From Mucilaginibacter sp. (GTDB taxonomy: Bacteria > Bacteroidota > Bacteroidia > Sphingobacteriales > Sphingobacteriaceae), in contig JAQBNZ010000109.1 in assembly GCA_028288285.1 (NCBI GenBank), positions 1 to 48,672 on the forward strand: a stretch of 48,672 nucleotides of DNA. Reading direction: 5' to 3'. The notes below the pieces were generated by a model. It saw only the letters and a program-made list of their open reading frames with translations, was not told where the DNA came from and ran no database searches. Positions within the stretch are counted from its first letter, which is position 1, and each line of letters starts with the position of its first letter. A program made the position numbers and the translations under genes. Positions 16,973 through 25,364 of the stretch are shown here, piece by piece.

Positions 16973-18922
16973 ATGCAGCCATCAAAAAAAAAAGCGGTTT
17001 TAATAACAATATTTTTGATAATTGGCTTACAGGCTTTTGCCCAGTTACCCGGAGGTAGCCTGGGCGATCCTGTTATTAATGAAACTTTTGGTGCAGGTGC
17101 TACCTACGGCACCGGGCCGGCTTTACCTGTTACAGTTACAAATTTTAAATATACAGCCGAAACGTGCCCTCAAGATGGCCTTTACACTATTGCAAGTAGT
17201 TTAGGCACTTGCTTTGGTGGTACCTGGCAGGTTGTACCGCATGACCATACGGGCGATAAGAATGGTTACATGATGATCGTCAATTCTTCCTATGAGCCTG
17301 GAATATTTTATGTGCAAAAAGCAAGCGGTAATCTATTGTGTCCAAACACAACATATGAGTTTTCGGCCTGGATCATGAACGTGATGAGAGATAGTCCCAT
17401 TACAGCCAACTTTATACGGCCAAATATTACCTTCTCAATAGAGACAGCGGATGGGGTAGTGCTTAATAAACCATACAATACGGGCGATATCCCTCAGGGC
17501 GACATTACCGATTTTGTTAAATATGGTACATCATTCACAACGCCATCTAATGGAGCGGATATTGTTGTTAAGATGATAAATAATGCCCCCGGCGGTTTAG
17601 GTAATGACCTGATACTGGATGATATTACATTTAGGCCGTATGGGCCAACAATATTGGCAGGTTTTGGAGGTGTTACATCAACTGCCGAACGCGACCTGTG
17701 CGAGGGAGAAAGCGGCACGTATACTTTAAAAGCTTCGCAAGCAGGCTATGCAGATCCTTACTATCAATGGCAGGTAAATAAAAATGATGGTAAAGGCTGG
17801 TTAGATATAAATGGGGAAACAACTACAACGCTTAATATTTCTTTTACCAATGCTGTGGTAAATAAAAATCAATATCGCATGGGCATTTTAAATGGCTCGG
17901 CTTTGGCAATAACCTGCCGCATTTATTCAGAGCCGCTAACAGTAAATGTGAATGCCTTACCAGTTGTAGTTGTTGCTGCTAAAACAATAGTATGCGAAAA
18001 ACAGGAACTACGATTAACAGCAACGGGTGGATCTGATTACCATTGGGCGGGTCCAAATGGATTTACCTCTAACGAACAATCGCCGGTGGTGAGTTATGCT
18101 GCAGATAATTCTAAAGACGGGGTTTACACTGTTACGGTTACTATAAAAGGTTGTGTTTCTACCTCATCAACAACGGTGAGTGTTTTGCCAAAGGTAAACC
18201 CTACCATAAGCAATGATGTTACCATTTGTGAGGGCAGTACAACGCAATTGGTTGCAAGCGGTGGCATATATTATAAATGGACACCATCTGAGGGGCTTAA
18301 CCATGATGATATTGCAAACCCAATAGCCCGCCCGCTGGTAACCACCACGTACCACGTAAGGGTAGATAATGGCGGCTGTTTTGATGAAAGTAAATCGGTT
18401 ACAGTTAATGTGCTTAAAATACCTGTGGCTAATGCAGGAGCGGATATAATAATGAATGAAGGCGAAACGGTAAAGCTTAACGGCACAGCAGCAGGGGATA
18501 ATGTAACTTATTACTGGACATCGGCAGATAATTTGGACAACCCGTTATCCTTAACGCCAAACGTTACCCCTGCAAATGACATTACTTATACGCTGCATGT
18601 CCAATCGCAAGGTAATTGCGGTATAGCAACCGATGAGGTGTTTGTAAGGGTTTATAAAAAGATAACTATCCCTAATACGTTTTCGCCCAATAACGATGGG
18701 GTGAATGATCTTTGGAATATCGATCAGCTAATAACCTATCCGGAATGCGTGCTCACCATTTTTACCCGTGACGGCCGCCAGGTATACCGGAGCATAGGAT
18801 ATGCAAAGGCATGGAGCGGTAATTACCAGGGGCAAACCCTGCCCGCTGGTGTTTATTATTATACTATCGATTTAAAAAACAATACAACAATAAGATCAGG
18901 CTGGGTGATGATGATGAGGTAG
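16973..18922 (+). CDS. surface protein with a type IX secretion (gliding-type) C-terminal domain
   Basis: From ATG 16973 the protein has 649 residues. It starts with a signal peptide that carries a Lys run and ends LQAFAQ. Next come a beta-rich carbohydrate-binding-like region (about 40-215) and Ig/PKD-like modules (for example TVSVLPKVNPTISNDVTICE). The C-terminus contains NTFSPNNDGVNDLWNIDQL and LPAGVYYYTIDLKNN. That is the gliding-motility-associated CHU_C domain (type B sorting signal), used for export through the type IX system and surface attachment. An in-frame TTG at 16955 is a less likely start. A run of ten A (16984-16993) lies inside codons 4-7. Confidence 0.88.
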   Translation: MQPSKKKAVLITIFLIIGLQAFAQLPGGSLGDPVINETFGAGATYGTGPALPVTVTNFKYTAETCPQDGLYTIASSLGTCFGGTWQVVPHDHTGDKNGYMMIVNSSYEPGIFYVQKASGNLLCPNTTYEFSAWIMNVMRDSPITANFIRPNITFSIETADGVVLNKPYNTGDIPQGDITDFVKYGTSFTTPSNGADIVVKMINNAPGGLGNDLILDDITFRPYGPTILAGFGGVTSTAERDLCEGESGTYTLKASQAGYADPYYQWQVNKNDGKGWLDINGETTTTLNISFTNAVVNKNQYRMGILNGSALAITCRIYSEPLTVNVNALPVVVVAAKTIVCEKQELRLTATGGSDYHWAGPNGFTSNEQSPVVSYAADNSKDGVYTVTVTIKGCVSTSSTTVSVLPKVNPTISNDVTICEGSTTQLVASGGIYYKWTPSEGLNHDDIANPIARPLVTTTYHVRVDNGGCFDESKSVTVNVLKIPVANAGADIIMNEGETVKLNGTAAGDNVTYYWTSADNLDNPLSLTPNVTPANDITYTLHVQSQGNCGIATDEVFVRVYKKITIPNTFSPNNDGVNDLWNIDQLITYPECVLTIFTRDGRQVYRSIGYAKAWSGNYQGQTLPAGVYYYTIDLKNNTTIRSGWVMMMR

Positions 18923-18929
18923 GTGAATT

Positions 18930-19451
18930 CTAAAATTTTATAAACTTGTCCATCTGCTCCTCAGTAAAACGCAGGGTATCTTCAGGAATAATATCGCCGC
19001 TCTCATCAAACTCTGTTTTGATGGAAGAAATATGAATTTTCAACGGCATTACGTTTAAATGAATGTAGTGGCATACGCCTGTAAAGTGGTCAATGCCGCG
19101 AATATTACCATACTTGCCCGATGACAGGCCAACCAACGCGGCTTTCTTTTCATAAAAGCTTTCGGGAAAGCTGCATGCATCTATAAAAACCTTTAATACG
19201 CCGGGGAAACTGCCATTATACTCGGGTATTACAAATAAAAACTTGTGGGTATTGGTTATCAGTTGTTGTATTTTTTCAAACTCTTGGCTGCGTTTACCGT
19301 ATAAATCAGTTTTAATAAGATTATCAGGTAATTCGGTAAGTGATAGTAAATTGGTTTCCAGGCCTTTATGTGCTAATCTTTTTTGATAATATTGGGCAAG
19401 TTTTAAGGTTGAGCTGCCGGGTCTGTTGGTAGATGCTATAATGGTAACCAT
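18930..19451 (-). CDS. NAD(P)H-dependent FMN reductase
   Basis: A 173-residue flavodoxin-fold protein of the NADPH-dependent FMN reductase family. It starts VTIIASTNRPGSSTLKLA, the phosphate-binding loop for FMN, and contains FVIPEYNGSFPGVLKVFIDA, the second conserved flavin-site segment. It would transfer electrons from NAD(P)H to FMN or quinone-like or azo substrates in the cytosol. It ends seven bases from the convergent T9SS cargo gene. The start is the ATG at 19451. Confidence 0.87.
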   Translation of the reverse strand: MVTIIASTNRPGSSTLKLAQYYQKRLAHKGLETNLLSLTELPDNLIKTDLYGKRSQEFEKIQQLITNTHKFLFVIPEYNGSFPGVLKVFIDACSFPESFYEKKAALVGLSSGKYGNIRGIDHFTGVCHYIHLNVMPLKIHISSIKTEFDESGDIIPEDTLRFTEEQMDKFIKF

Positions 19452-19460
19452 TTTTTTAAA

Positions 19461-19546
19461 TTAGTGAATAACTGAATTAGTGATTTGCTTAATTAAAAGT
19501 TTCATGAGCGTTTGAAATCACTAATTCACTAACTCAATAATTCACA
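19461..19546. repeat. inverted CACTAATTC repeat (AT-rich repeat, copy 2)
   Basis: Arms GAATTAGTGATT (19474-19485) and AATCACTAATTC (19516-19527) are perfect reverse complements separated by 30 AT-rich bases. The right half (19517-19546) matches the tract at 5000-5030. The repeat lies between the FMN reductase and parA genes, which are divergent. Confidence 0.6.
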
Positions 19547-19672
19547 ATATTCCTCCACAATGTTTGTAAGTTGGCCTAACCTGTGGATTTCTGATTATTT
19601 AAATCCGTATCTTTAGCGGCGGATAAAAAACATTACAAACATAGAAATTTCTGTTTTTGTTTTTTGTTGTTA

Positions 19673-19680
19673 TAATTTTG
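19673..19680 (+). promoter_or_regulatory. -7 element for the parA operon
   Basis: TAATTTTG matches TAnnTTTG and lies 28 bases before the parA ATG. A T-rich tract precedes it. Confidence 0.45.
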
Positions 19681-19708
19681 CAATTATAAAATTTTTTGAA
19701 GATATAGA

Positions 19709-20512
19709 ATGAATAAAATTATTGCTTTAGCCAATCAAAAAGGTGGCGTCGGAAAAACTACATCATCAATAAATCTTGCTGCAAGTTTAGCAGTGCTTGA
19801 ATATAGAACTTTACTGGTAGATGCTGATCCGCAGGCTAACTCAACCTCTGGTATAGGGTTTGATCCACGCAATATCAAAAACAGTATATATGAATGCATT
19901 ATTAATGATATAGATCCGCATGATGCTATTCAAAAAACCGATACCCCTAATCTGGATTTATTGCCTGCACACATAGATTTGGTTGGTGCCGAAATAGAAA
20001 TGATTAACTTAACTAACCGCGAGTATAAAATGAAAGCGGTTTTGGAAAGCATCAGGAATGAGTATGATTTTATTATTATTGATTGCTCACCATCATTGGG
20101 TTTAATAACAATTAACGCCCTTACCGCGGCAGACTCGGTTATCATTCCGGTACAATGTGAATATTTTGCGTTAGAAGGTTTGGGCAAACTTTTAAATACA
20201 ATTAAAATAGTACAGTCAAGGTTAAATACACAGTTAGAGATTGAAGGTATATTATTAACCATGTATGATGTTCGTTTACGCCTTTCAAACCAGGTGGTTG
20301 ATGAAGTAAAAACACATTTTGAAGATATGGTGTTTGACACCATTATACAGCGAAATACGCGTTTAAGCGAAGCGCCAAGTTTTGGTTTATCAGTTATTAT
20401 GCACGATGCAAACTGTAAAGGTGCCGTTAATTATTTAAACCTGGCCCGTGAAATTCTTCGCAAAAATGGCTTGGTAAGGGATGAAGAACTGGCAACTACA
20501 GTAACAGCTTAA
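19709..20512 (+). CDS. parA: chromosome partitioning ATPase ParA (Soj)
   Basis: ParA is the Walker-type ATPase that moves ParB-bound origin regions apart. The 267-residue product has the deviant Walker A KGGVGKTT at 11-18, with the signature Lys at 11, and a Walker A' region (LLVDADPQANST). Walker B is FIIIDCSPSLG. It lacks an N-terminal HTH, so it is the short chromosomal type. It precedes parB by six bases and heads a run parA-parB-DUF5683-dapB-lepB that is conserved in Bacteroidota. Confidence 0.95.
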   Translation: MNKIIALANQKGGVGKTTSSINLAASLAVLEYRTLLVDADPQANSTSGIGFDPRNIKNSIYECIINDIDPHDAIQKTDTPNLDLLPAHIDLVGAEIEMINLTNREYKMKAVLESIRNEYDFIIIDCSPSLGLITINALTAADSVIIPVQCEYFALEGLGKLLNTIKIVQSRLNTQLEIEGILLTMYDVRLRLSNQVVDEVKTHFEDMVFDTIIQRNTRLSEAPSFGLSVIMHDANCKGAVNYLNLAREILRKNGLVRDEELATTVTA

Positions 20513-20518
20513 CAAATT

Positions 20519-21436
20519 ATGAGTACAGAAAAGAGAAACGCGCTTGGGAAAGGGTTAAGTGCCCTGTTAAATGATTCTGAAAACGTACTTCCTAATAAAA
20601 ATAATTACAGTAATAATGCTAACCGTAATGTATCTGAGGTAAATAGCTTAGGCTCTGTAAATGAGATTAAGATAAGCGAGATTGAGGTTAATCCTTTTCA
20701 GCCCCGTACCGAGTTTGATGAGCAGGCACTGGCAGACCTTACAGCATCCATTAAACTGCAGGGATTAATACAGCCTATTACGGTTAGGCGCGTTAATGCG
20801 CATAGCTACCAGCTAATATCAGGCGAGCGCAGGTTGCGTGCATCAAAATTGGCGGGCTTTACACAAATCCCGGCCTATGTGCGCAGTGCTAATGATCAGC
20901 AGATGCTGGAGATGGCGCTTATTGAAAACATTCAGCGCGAAAACCTGAATGCCATTGAGGTTGCCCTAAGTTTTCAGCGCATGATAGACGAGTGCAGCTT
21001 AAAGCAGGAAGAATTGGGTGATCGTGTAAGCAAGAACCGATCAACAGTTACCAATTACTTAAGGCTGTTAAAATTACCGCCAACTATACAGGCGTCACTA
21101 CGTGATAATCAAATAAGCATGGGCCACGCAAAAGCATTATTAGCTATTGAAGACCCTGCAGTGCAGCTTTACATCCATCAGCAGGTTATAAAAAATGGCC
21201 TGTCGGTACGTAAGGTAGAGGAGATGGTGAGAGATATACAGCAGGCTCCTGTAAAAAAAGAAGGAAAACAACCAGAAGCACTTGCTTTTCAGATGCAAAA
21301 AATACAGGATGACCTTGCCTCAAAATTCAGCACACGTGTTAAGCTTAAAGTTAACAGTCAGGGCAATGGATCAATAGAAATTCCGTTTCTATCAGAAGAT
21401 GATCTGGGCCGTATACTTGAAATGCTGGATTGGTAG
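20519..21436 (+). CDS. parB: chromosome partitioning protein ParB (Spo0J)
   Basis: ParB is a CTP-dependent clamp that loads at parS sites and recruits ParA and SMC. The 305-residue product starts with the ParA-interacting peptide KRNALGKGLSALL. It has the CTP-binding motifs QPRTEF (61-66) and GERRLRA (102-108), then ENIQRENLN (136-144) and a helix-turn-helix at about 160-190 for parS recognition. A C-terminal dimerisation segment follows. No copy of the canonical parS palindrome was noticed nearby. Confidence 0.95.
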   Translation: MSTEKRNALGKGLSALLNDSENVLPNKNNYSNNANRNVSEVNSLGSVNEIKISEIEVNPFQPRTEFDEQALADLTASIKLQGLIQPITVRRVNAHSYQLISGERRLRASKLAGFTQIPAYVRSANDQQMLEMALIENIQRENLNAIEVALSFQRMIDECSLKQEELGDRVSKNRSTVTNYLRLLKLPPTIQASLRDNQISMGHAKALLAIEDPAVQLYIHQQVIKNGLSVRKVEEMVRDIQQAPVKKEGKQPEALAFQMQKIQDDLASKFSTRVKLKVNSQGNGSIEIPFLSEDDLGRILEMLDW

Positions 21437-21438
21437 CT

Positions 21439-22143
21439 ATGTTTAAACAAATTTTGGGTACTGCGTTTTTTTTAAGTATTGGATTTTTTGCAATGGCTCA
21501 AGACCCGGATACACTTGTAAGAAAAAAAGCAGATACCATTATTGCAGCTCCAAAACAGGTAGATACTGTTGCCCGCCGGTTTACACCAAAGCTTAAAAAA
21601 GAAAAAGTTTACCACCCGGATAGTACACACATTCCCAGTGTGGCAGTAAAACGCTCGTTAATTATACCGGGCTTAGGCCAGATTTACAATCGTAAATACT
21701 GGAAAGTACCGATTATTTATGGTGGGCTTGGCCTTTTAGCATCAGCTATAATCTTTAATCAAAGGTATTTTAAAGAGTTTTTGGCACTGGCCCGCATTAA
21801 AAGTTTGGGAAGGCTGCCTGTACAGGGCGATCCTGAGTACGCGTCTTACATAAAATATAAAACCCAATATGATTTATATAGTACACAGTCATTAGATTTT
21901 TTTTCTAATGCCTCATATGCCTATCAACGTAACCGCGACCTGAGTATTTTAGGTGTTTTGGGTTTATGGGGTATCCAGGCTATTGATGCTTATATTGATG
22001 CAAAATTTTTGAGTTCTTTTACAGTTGATAACGACCTTTCTATGAAAGTTGCCCCAAGCCTTATCAATCAGCCAGCGTATGCAATGGCAAATGTTAGCAA
22101 TGCTTATATTCCGGGTATAAAAATTACCTTTACGCTTAAATAA
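21439..22143 (+). CDS. DUF5683 membrane protein
   Basis: From ATG 21439, two bases after the parB stop, the product has 234 residues with a signal-like N-terminus (FKQILGTAFFLSIGFFAMAQ). Its conserved core KRSLIIPGLGQIYNRKYWKVPIIYGGLGLL is the hallmark of DUF5683. The family is found next to parAB in Bacteroidota and its function is unknown. An in-frame TTG at 21430 overlaps parB and is less likely. Two or three hydrophobic segments suggest an envelope protein. Confidence 0.85.
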   Translation: MFKQILGTAFFLSIGFFAMAQDPDTLVRKKADTIIAAPKQVDTVARRFTPKLKKEKVYHPDSTHIPSVAVKRSLIIPGLGQIYNRKYWKVPIIYGGLGLLASAIIFNQRYFKEFLALARIKSLGRLPVQGDPEYASYIKYKTQYDLYSTQSLDFFSNASYAYQRNRDLSILGVLGLWGIQAIDAYIDAKFLSSFTVDNDLSMKVAPSLINQPAYAMANVSNAYIPGIKITFTLK

Positions 22144-22181
22144 TAATTTGCATTGCTTTTAACACCAATCAATATTAAACA

Positions 22182-22931
22182 ATGAAAATCGCATTATTAG
22201 GTTACGGTAAGATGGGGAAGATAATTGAGAAAATTGCCCTTGACCGTAAACACGAAATTGTATTAAAAATAGGGAGTAGTAATCCGCATGATCTTACTGC
22301 AGAGAATTTACAACAGGCCGATGTCGCAATTGAATTCAGTACACCATCAACCGTATTAGGTAATATCGAAACTTGTTTTAAAGCGGGTATACCTGTTGTT
22401 GTTGGTACAACAGGCTGGCACCACGAAATGGCTCAGATAAAAGAACAATGCGAGTATGGTAAAAATTCCCTCTTATATGGCACCAACTTTAGTGTTGGCG
22501 TAAACATCTTCTTCCACGTAAATAAAATTTTAGCAAAACTGATGAACGACTACCCATACTATGATGTACAGGTAGAAGAAATTCATCATACTCAAAAGCT
22601 TGATTCGCCAAGCGGAACTGCTATTACCATTGCCGAAGGTATAATTAACAACCTGACCAGTAAAGCAGGCTGGGTAAATATTTTAACAGGTGATAACACC
22701 GCCGAAGATGCTAATGTAGCCAGTGATCAGTTGTTGATAGAATCGCATAGGATTGACAGCGTGCCGGGCACCCATACCGTTATATATGATTCTGAAGTAG
22801 ATACTATTGAGTTTAAACACACTGCACATAATCGTAATGGATTTGCCTTAGGGGCAGTGCTTGCTGCGGAATGGCTACAGGATAAAAAAGGTTTTTTCTC
22901 GGTAGAGGATATGTTTGATTTTAACAAATAG
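22182..22931 (+). CDS. dapB: 4-hydroxy-tetrahydrodipicolinate reductase
   Basis: DapB makes tetrahydrodipicolinate on the path to meso-diaminopimelate (peptidoglycan) and lysine. The 249-residue product has the nucleotide-binding GYGKMG at 7-12 and GTTGWH at 75-80. The active-site block is EIHHTQKLDSPSGTA (133-147), with the conserved His pair at 135-136 and Lys at 139. The C-terminal FKHTAHNRNGFALGAVLAA is also typical. It is slightly shorter than the E. coli enzyme, as in other Bacteroidota. Confidence 0.95.
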   Translation: MKIALLGYGKMGKIIEKIALDRKHEIVLKIGSSNPHDLTAENLQQADVAIEFSTPSTVLGNIETCFKAGIPVVVGTTGWHHEMAQIKEQCEYGKNSLLYGTNFSVGVNIFFHVNKILAKLMNDYPYYDVQVEEIHHTQKLDSPSGTAITIAEGIINNLTSKAGWVNILTGDNTAEDANVASDQLLIESHRIDSVPGTHTVIYDSEVDTIEFKHTAHNRNGFALGAVLAAEWLQDKKGFFSVEDMFDFNK

Positions 22932-22962
22932 TAATTAATTACTACCCACCAATAATTAAAAA

Positions 22963-24093
22963 ATGAACTGGAAATTCTGGAATAAAAGTAAAGACACAAA
23001 AAAGAAGAAAAAAAGCCCAACCCGCGAATGGGCCGATGCTATAATCTTCGCGGTAATTGCTGCTACACTTATACGCACTTTGTTTATTGAGGCTTACACC
23101 ATCCCTACACCATCAATGGAAAGATCATTACTGGTGGGCGATTTTTTATTTGTAAGCAAGGTTAACTATGGTGCCCGCACGCCAATGACGCCAATTGCGT
23201 TCCCATTTGCACACCATACCATGCCTATATTAGGTACAAAAGCTTATTGGGATGGAGTAAAATTACCATATTATCGTTTACCCGGTTTAAGTGATGTTAA
23301 AAAAGGTGACGTAGTAGTATTTAACTATCCAATGGAAGCCGATTCGCCTTATTATCGCCCGGTTGATAAACGCGAAAACTATATTAAGCGCTGCCAGGGT
23401 ACCCCCGGCGATACTGTAAGCCTTGTTGATGCACAGGTTTATGTGAATGGTAAAGCTGCGCCAAATCCTCCCGGAGAGCAAACAGATTACACTATTACTA
23501 CCAACGGTATGGAAATGAACCCGCAGATATTAGAGGATTTAAATGTATCTAACTACGAGAACATTCCTTTCCCAACGATGACTAAAGATGCTGCTGCCAA
23601 ACTGAAAAGCTTCTCAAATGTTAAGTCCGTTACACCCAATATTAAGCCAAGAGGTTTAGCCGATCCGTTTAACGCGGTTTTCCCGGCTGCTTATCCTAAG
23701 TATGCCTTAAGTCCGCAAAATGGTGCCTTTAACTGGAACGTAGATAATTATGGCCCTATCATTATTCCTAAAAAAGGCTGGACAATAAAACTGGATAGTT
23801 TAACTATGCCATTATATGGCCGTGCCATTGAAGTTTATGAGAACAATAAAGTGCAGATAGTTGGGAAAGATATAATGATAAATGGCAAAAAAGCCGACAG
23901 CTACACCTTTAAAATGAATTACTATTGGATGATGGGTGATAACCGCCATGACTCTGCCGATTCAAGATACTGGGGTTTTGTACCCGAAGACCACATTGTA
24001 GGTAAAGCCCTTTTCATTTGGATGAGCTGGGATGATAATGCCTCATTTTTCAATAAAATTCGCTGGAGCAGATTATTCAGAGGAATAAATTAA
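22963..24093 (+). CDS. lepB: signal peptidase I
   Basis: Signal peptidase I cleaves signal peptides from exported proteins at the outer face of the inner membrane. The 376-residue product has a Lys-rich cytoplasmic N-terminus and a transmembrane helix (about 24-44). The catalytic Ser is in PTPSME (Ser 51) and the general-base Lys is in NYIKRCQG (Lys 142). Box E is GDNRHDSADSRYWG, beginning at 325. An insert of roughly 150 residues between the Lys box and box E makes it longer than the E. coli enzyme, as is usual in this phylum. It is the last gene before a strong terminator. Confidence 0.94.
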   Translation: MNWKFWNKSKDTKKKKKSPTREWADAIIFAVIAATLIRTLFIEAYTIPTPSMERSLLVGDFLFVSKVNYGARTPMTPIAFPFAHHTMPILGTKAYWDGVKLPYYRLPGLSDVKKGDVVVFNYPMEADSPYYRPVDKRENYIKRCQGTPGDTVSLVDAQVYVNGKAAPNPPGEQTDYTITTNGMEMNPQILEDLNVSNYENIPFPTMTKDAAAKLKSFSNVKSVTPNIKPRGLADPFNAVFPAAYPKYALSPQNGAFNWNVDNYGPIIIPKKGWTIKLDSLTMPLYGRAIEVYENNKVQIVGKDIMINGKKADSYTFKMNYYWMMGDNRHDSADSRYWGFVPEDHIVGKALFIWMSWDDNASFFNKIRWSRLFRGIN

Positions 24094-24108
24094 TAAGCAT
24101 TATATCAT

Positions 24109-24150
24109 AAACACAAAAGCCTTGTTCATTTGAGCAGGGCTTTTGTGTTT
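24109..24150 (+). terminator. terminator closing the parA-lepB unit
   Basis: Arms AAACACAAAAGCCTTG (24109-24124) and CAGGGCTTTTGTGTTT (24135-24150) pair over 16 positions with one G-T wobble. The right arm itself supplies T-rich sequence. Confidence 0.8.
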
Positions 24151-24181
24151 GGCGCTCTTTTAAACAGCATGTCATTTAACC

Positions 24182-24296
24182 ATGTCTTTGCGAGGAGCAG
24201 CCCAGGATAGTGAAATGGGGCGACGTGGCAATCTCGTAGCCAATGCATAACCGCCTAACGTCCTACGAGATTGCCACGCTACGCTCGCAATGACAT
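24182..24296. repeat. REP-like 115-bp inverted repeat element
   Basis: Outer arms ATGTCTTTGCGAG (24182-24194) and CTCGCAATGACAT (24284-24296) match with one difference. Inner arms CGTGGCAATCTCGTAG (24224-24239) and CTACGAGATTGCCACG (24263-24278) match perfectly over 16 bp. It resembles widespread Bacteroidota intergenic elements containing CAATGACA and GAGATTGCCACG. It carries no ORF. Confidence 0.8.
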
Positions 24297-24321
24297 ATAA
24301 TTGGTTTTTACCATTCAACAA

Positions 24322-25284
24322 CTACTCCCCAATAAACTTCAAACCCACCTGTCTGCGCGCCTCATCTATCATGGCTATCATTTGCTTTGACATTTCATGG
24401 GTAATGATTGGGCTTTCAATAGCACCGGCTCTTATCAGGTCACAAAAGTGGGCTGTTTCGTAATTTAAGCCGCCGGCAATAAAGGGTTCATTCAGTTCAA
24501 CAGATCTTCCGTCAAGATAATCAATAGTGGCCTTAGCCGGGTTCCACCAGTTTTTATGAATAGTGATATAGCCCAGCGTACCCGCAATAAGTGCATCGCC
24601 CTTGCCATGCAAATCAAAACCGGTGTATACCTGCGAGTAACCACCGGTATGTTGGGTTTGAAATATAGCAAACATATCTATACCGGTTTCGCCAAAATGG
24701 CCCATGGCTTGTATATTCAACAGGGAGCCCAGCCAGTCTATGGCTAAAAAGGCTTCGTAGATGCCAATTTGCATGAGGCTGCCACCCGCAAGCTCATAGC
24801 TAAAATTAGGATGGTCCTTGCTAATATCAGCCACTGATGACCCGGCCCTTACATAGCCAACCTGCCCTATAGGATCTTGCAGTAAATATTCTTTTAGTTT
24901 GGTATAAAGCGGGTAAAAGGGTGGCTTCATTCCCTCCATAAATAACAATCCGGTTGATTTAGCCACCTGTAAAACTTCTTCTAACTGGCTCAGATTAATT
25001 GTAGCTGGTTTTTCACACAGCACATGTTTGCCTGCTTTTAAAGCTTGTATAGCGTATTGCGCATGGCTGTCAGGCAGGGTGGCAATATAAACCGCATCAA
25101 TATCACTTGCCAGCAAGTCTTCAACACTTCTGCAGGCTTTGCCACCATACTGATTAACAAAAACATCTACCGTCTCTGCCCTGCGTGACCATGAGGCCGC
25201 CAACTCCGCACCCGGCACTTCCGGTAATCCCTGCATAAAGCGGTGTGCAATGCGCCCGCAGCCAATAATTCCCCAGCGTATCAT
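24322..25284 (-). CDS. Gfo/Idh/MocA-family oxidoreductase
   Basis: A 320-residue NAD(P)-dependent dehydrogenase with the Rossmann fingerprint GIIGCGRIAHRF at 5-16 and the conserved EKP (91-93, in HVLCEKPATIN), followed by the C-terminal substrate domain. Members act on sugars, inositols or dihydrodiols. It is nearest the group with short products such as trans-1,2-dihydrobenzene-1,2-diol dehydrogenases and plain glucose-fructose oxidoreductase-like enzymes. The substrate is not deducible. It is transcribed away from the lipoprotein gene and is preceded by that gene's terminator. Confidence 0.85.
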   Translation of the reverse strand: MIRWGIIGCGRIAHRFMQGLPEVPGAELAASWSRRAETVDVFVNQYGGKACRSVEDLLASDIDAVYIATLPDSHAQYAIQALKAGKHVLCEKPATINLSQLEEVLQVAKSTGLLFMEGMKPPFYPLYTKLKEYLLQDPIGQVGYVRAGSSVADISKDHPNFSYELAGGSLMQIGIYEAFLAIDWLGSLLNIQAMGHFGETGIDMFAIFQTQHTGGYSQVYTGFDLHGKGDALIAGTLGYITIHKNWWNPAKATIDYLDGRSVELNEPFIAGGLNYETAHFCDLIRAGAIESPIITHEMSKQMIAMIDEARRQVGLKFIGE

Positions 25285-25316
25285 TAAATCGGAAATTTAA
25301 AAGTTAAAATTAAAAA

Positions 25317-25343
25317 AGCCCTAAGCTGAAACAGCTTAAGGCT
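25317..25343 (-). terminator. terminator after the lipoprotein gene
   Basis: Arms AGCCCTAAGCTG (25317-25328) and CAGCTTAAGGCT (25332-25343) pair around AAA with one wobble. On the minus strand the hairpin is followed by a T-rich run. It also lies just upstream of the oxidoreductase start. Confidence 0.7.
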
Positions 25344-25364
25344 AATATTTTTCTACCCAATTAA

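Noticed and set aside
19560..19680. possible replication origin near parA (one CTGTGGATT word, AT-rich DNA)
   Set aside because: A single DnaA-box-like word without a cluster and no dnaA/dnaN nearby is not enough.
19930..20343. 137-codon ORF antisense to parA
   Set aside because: Antisense shadow of a clear ParA frame.
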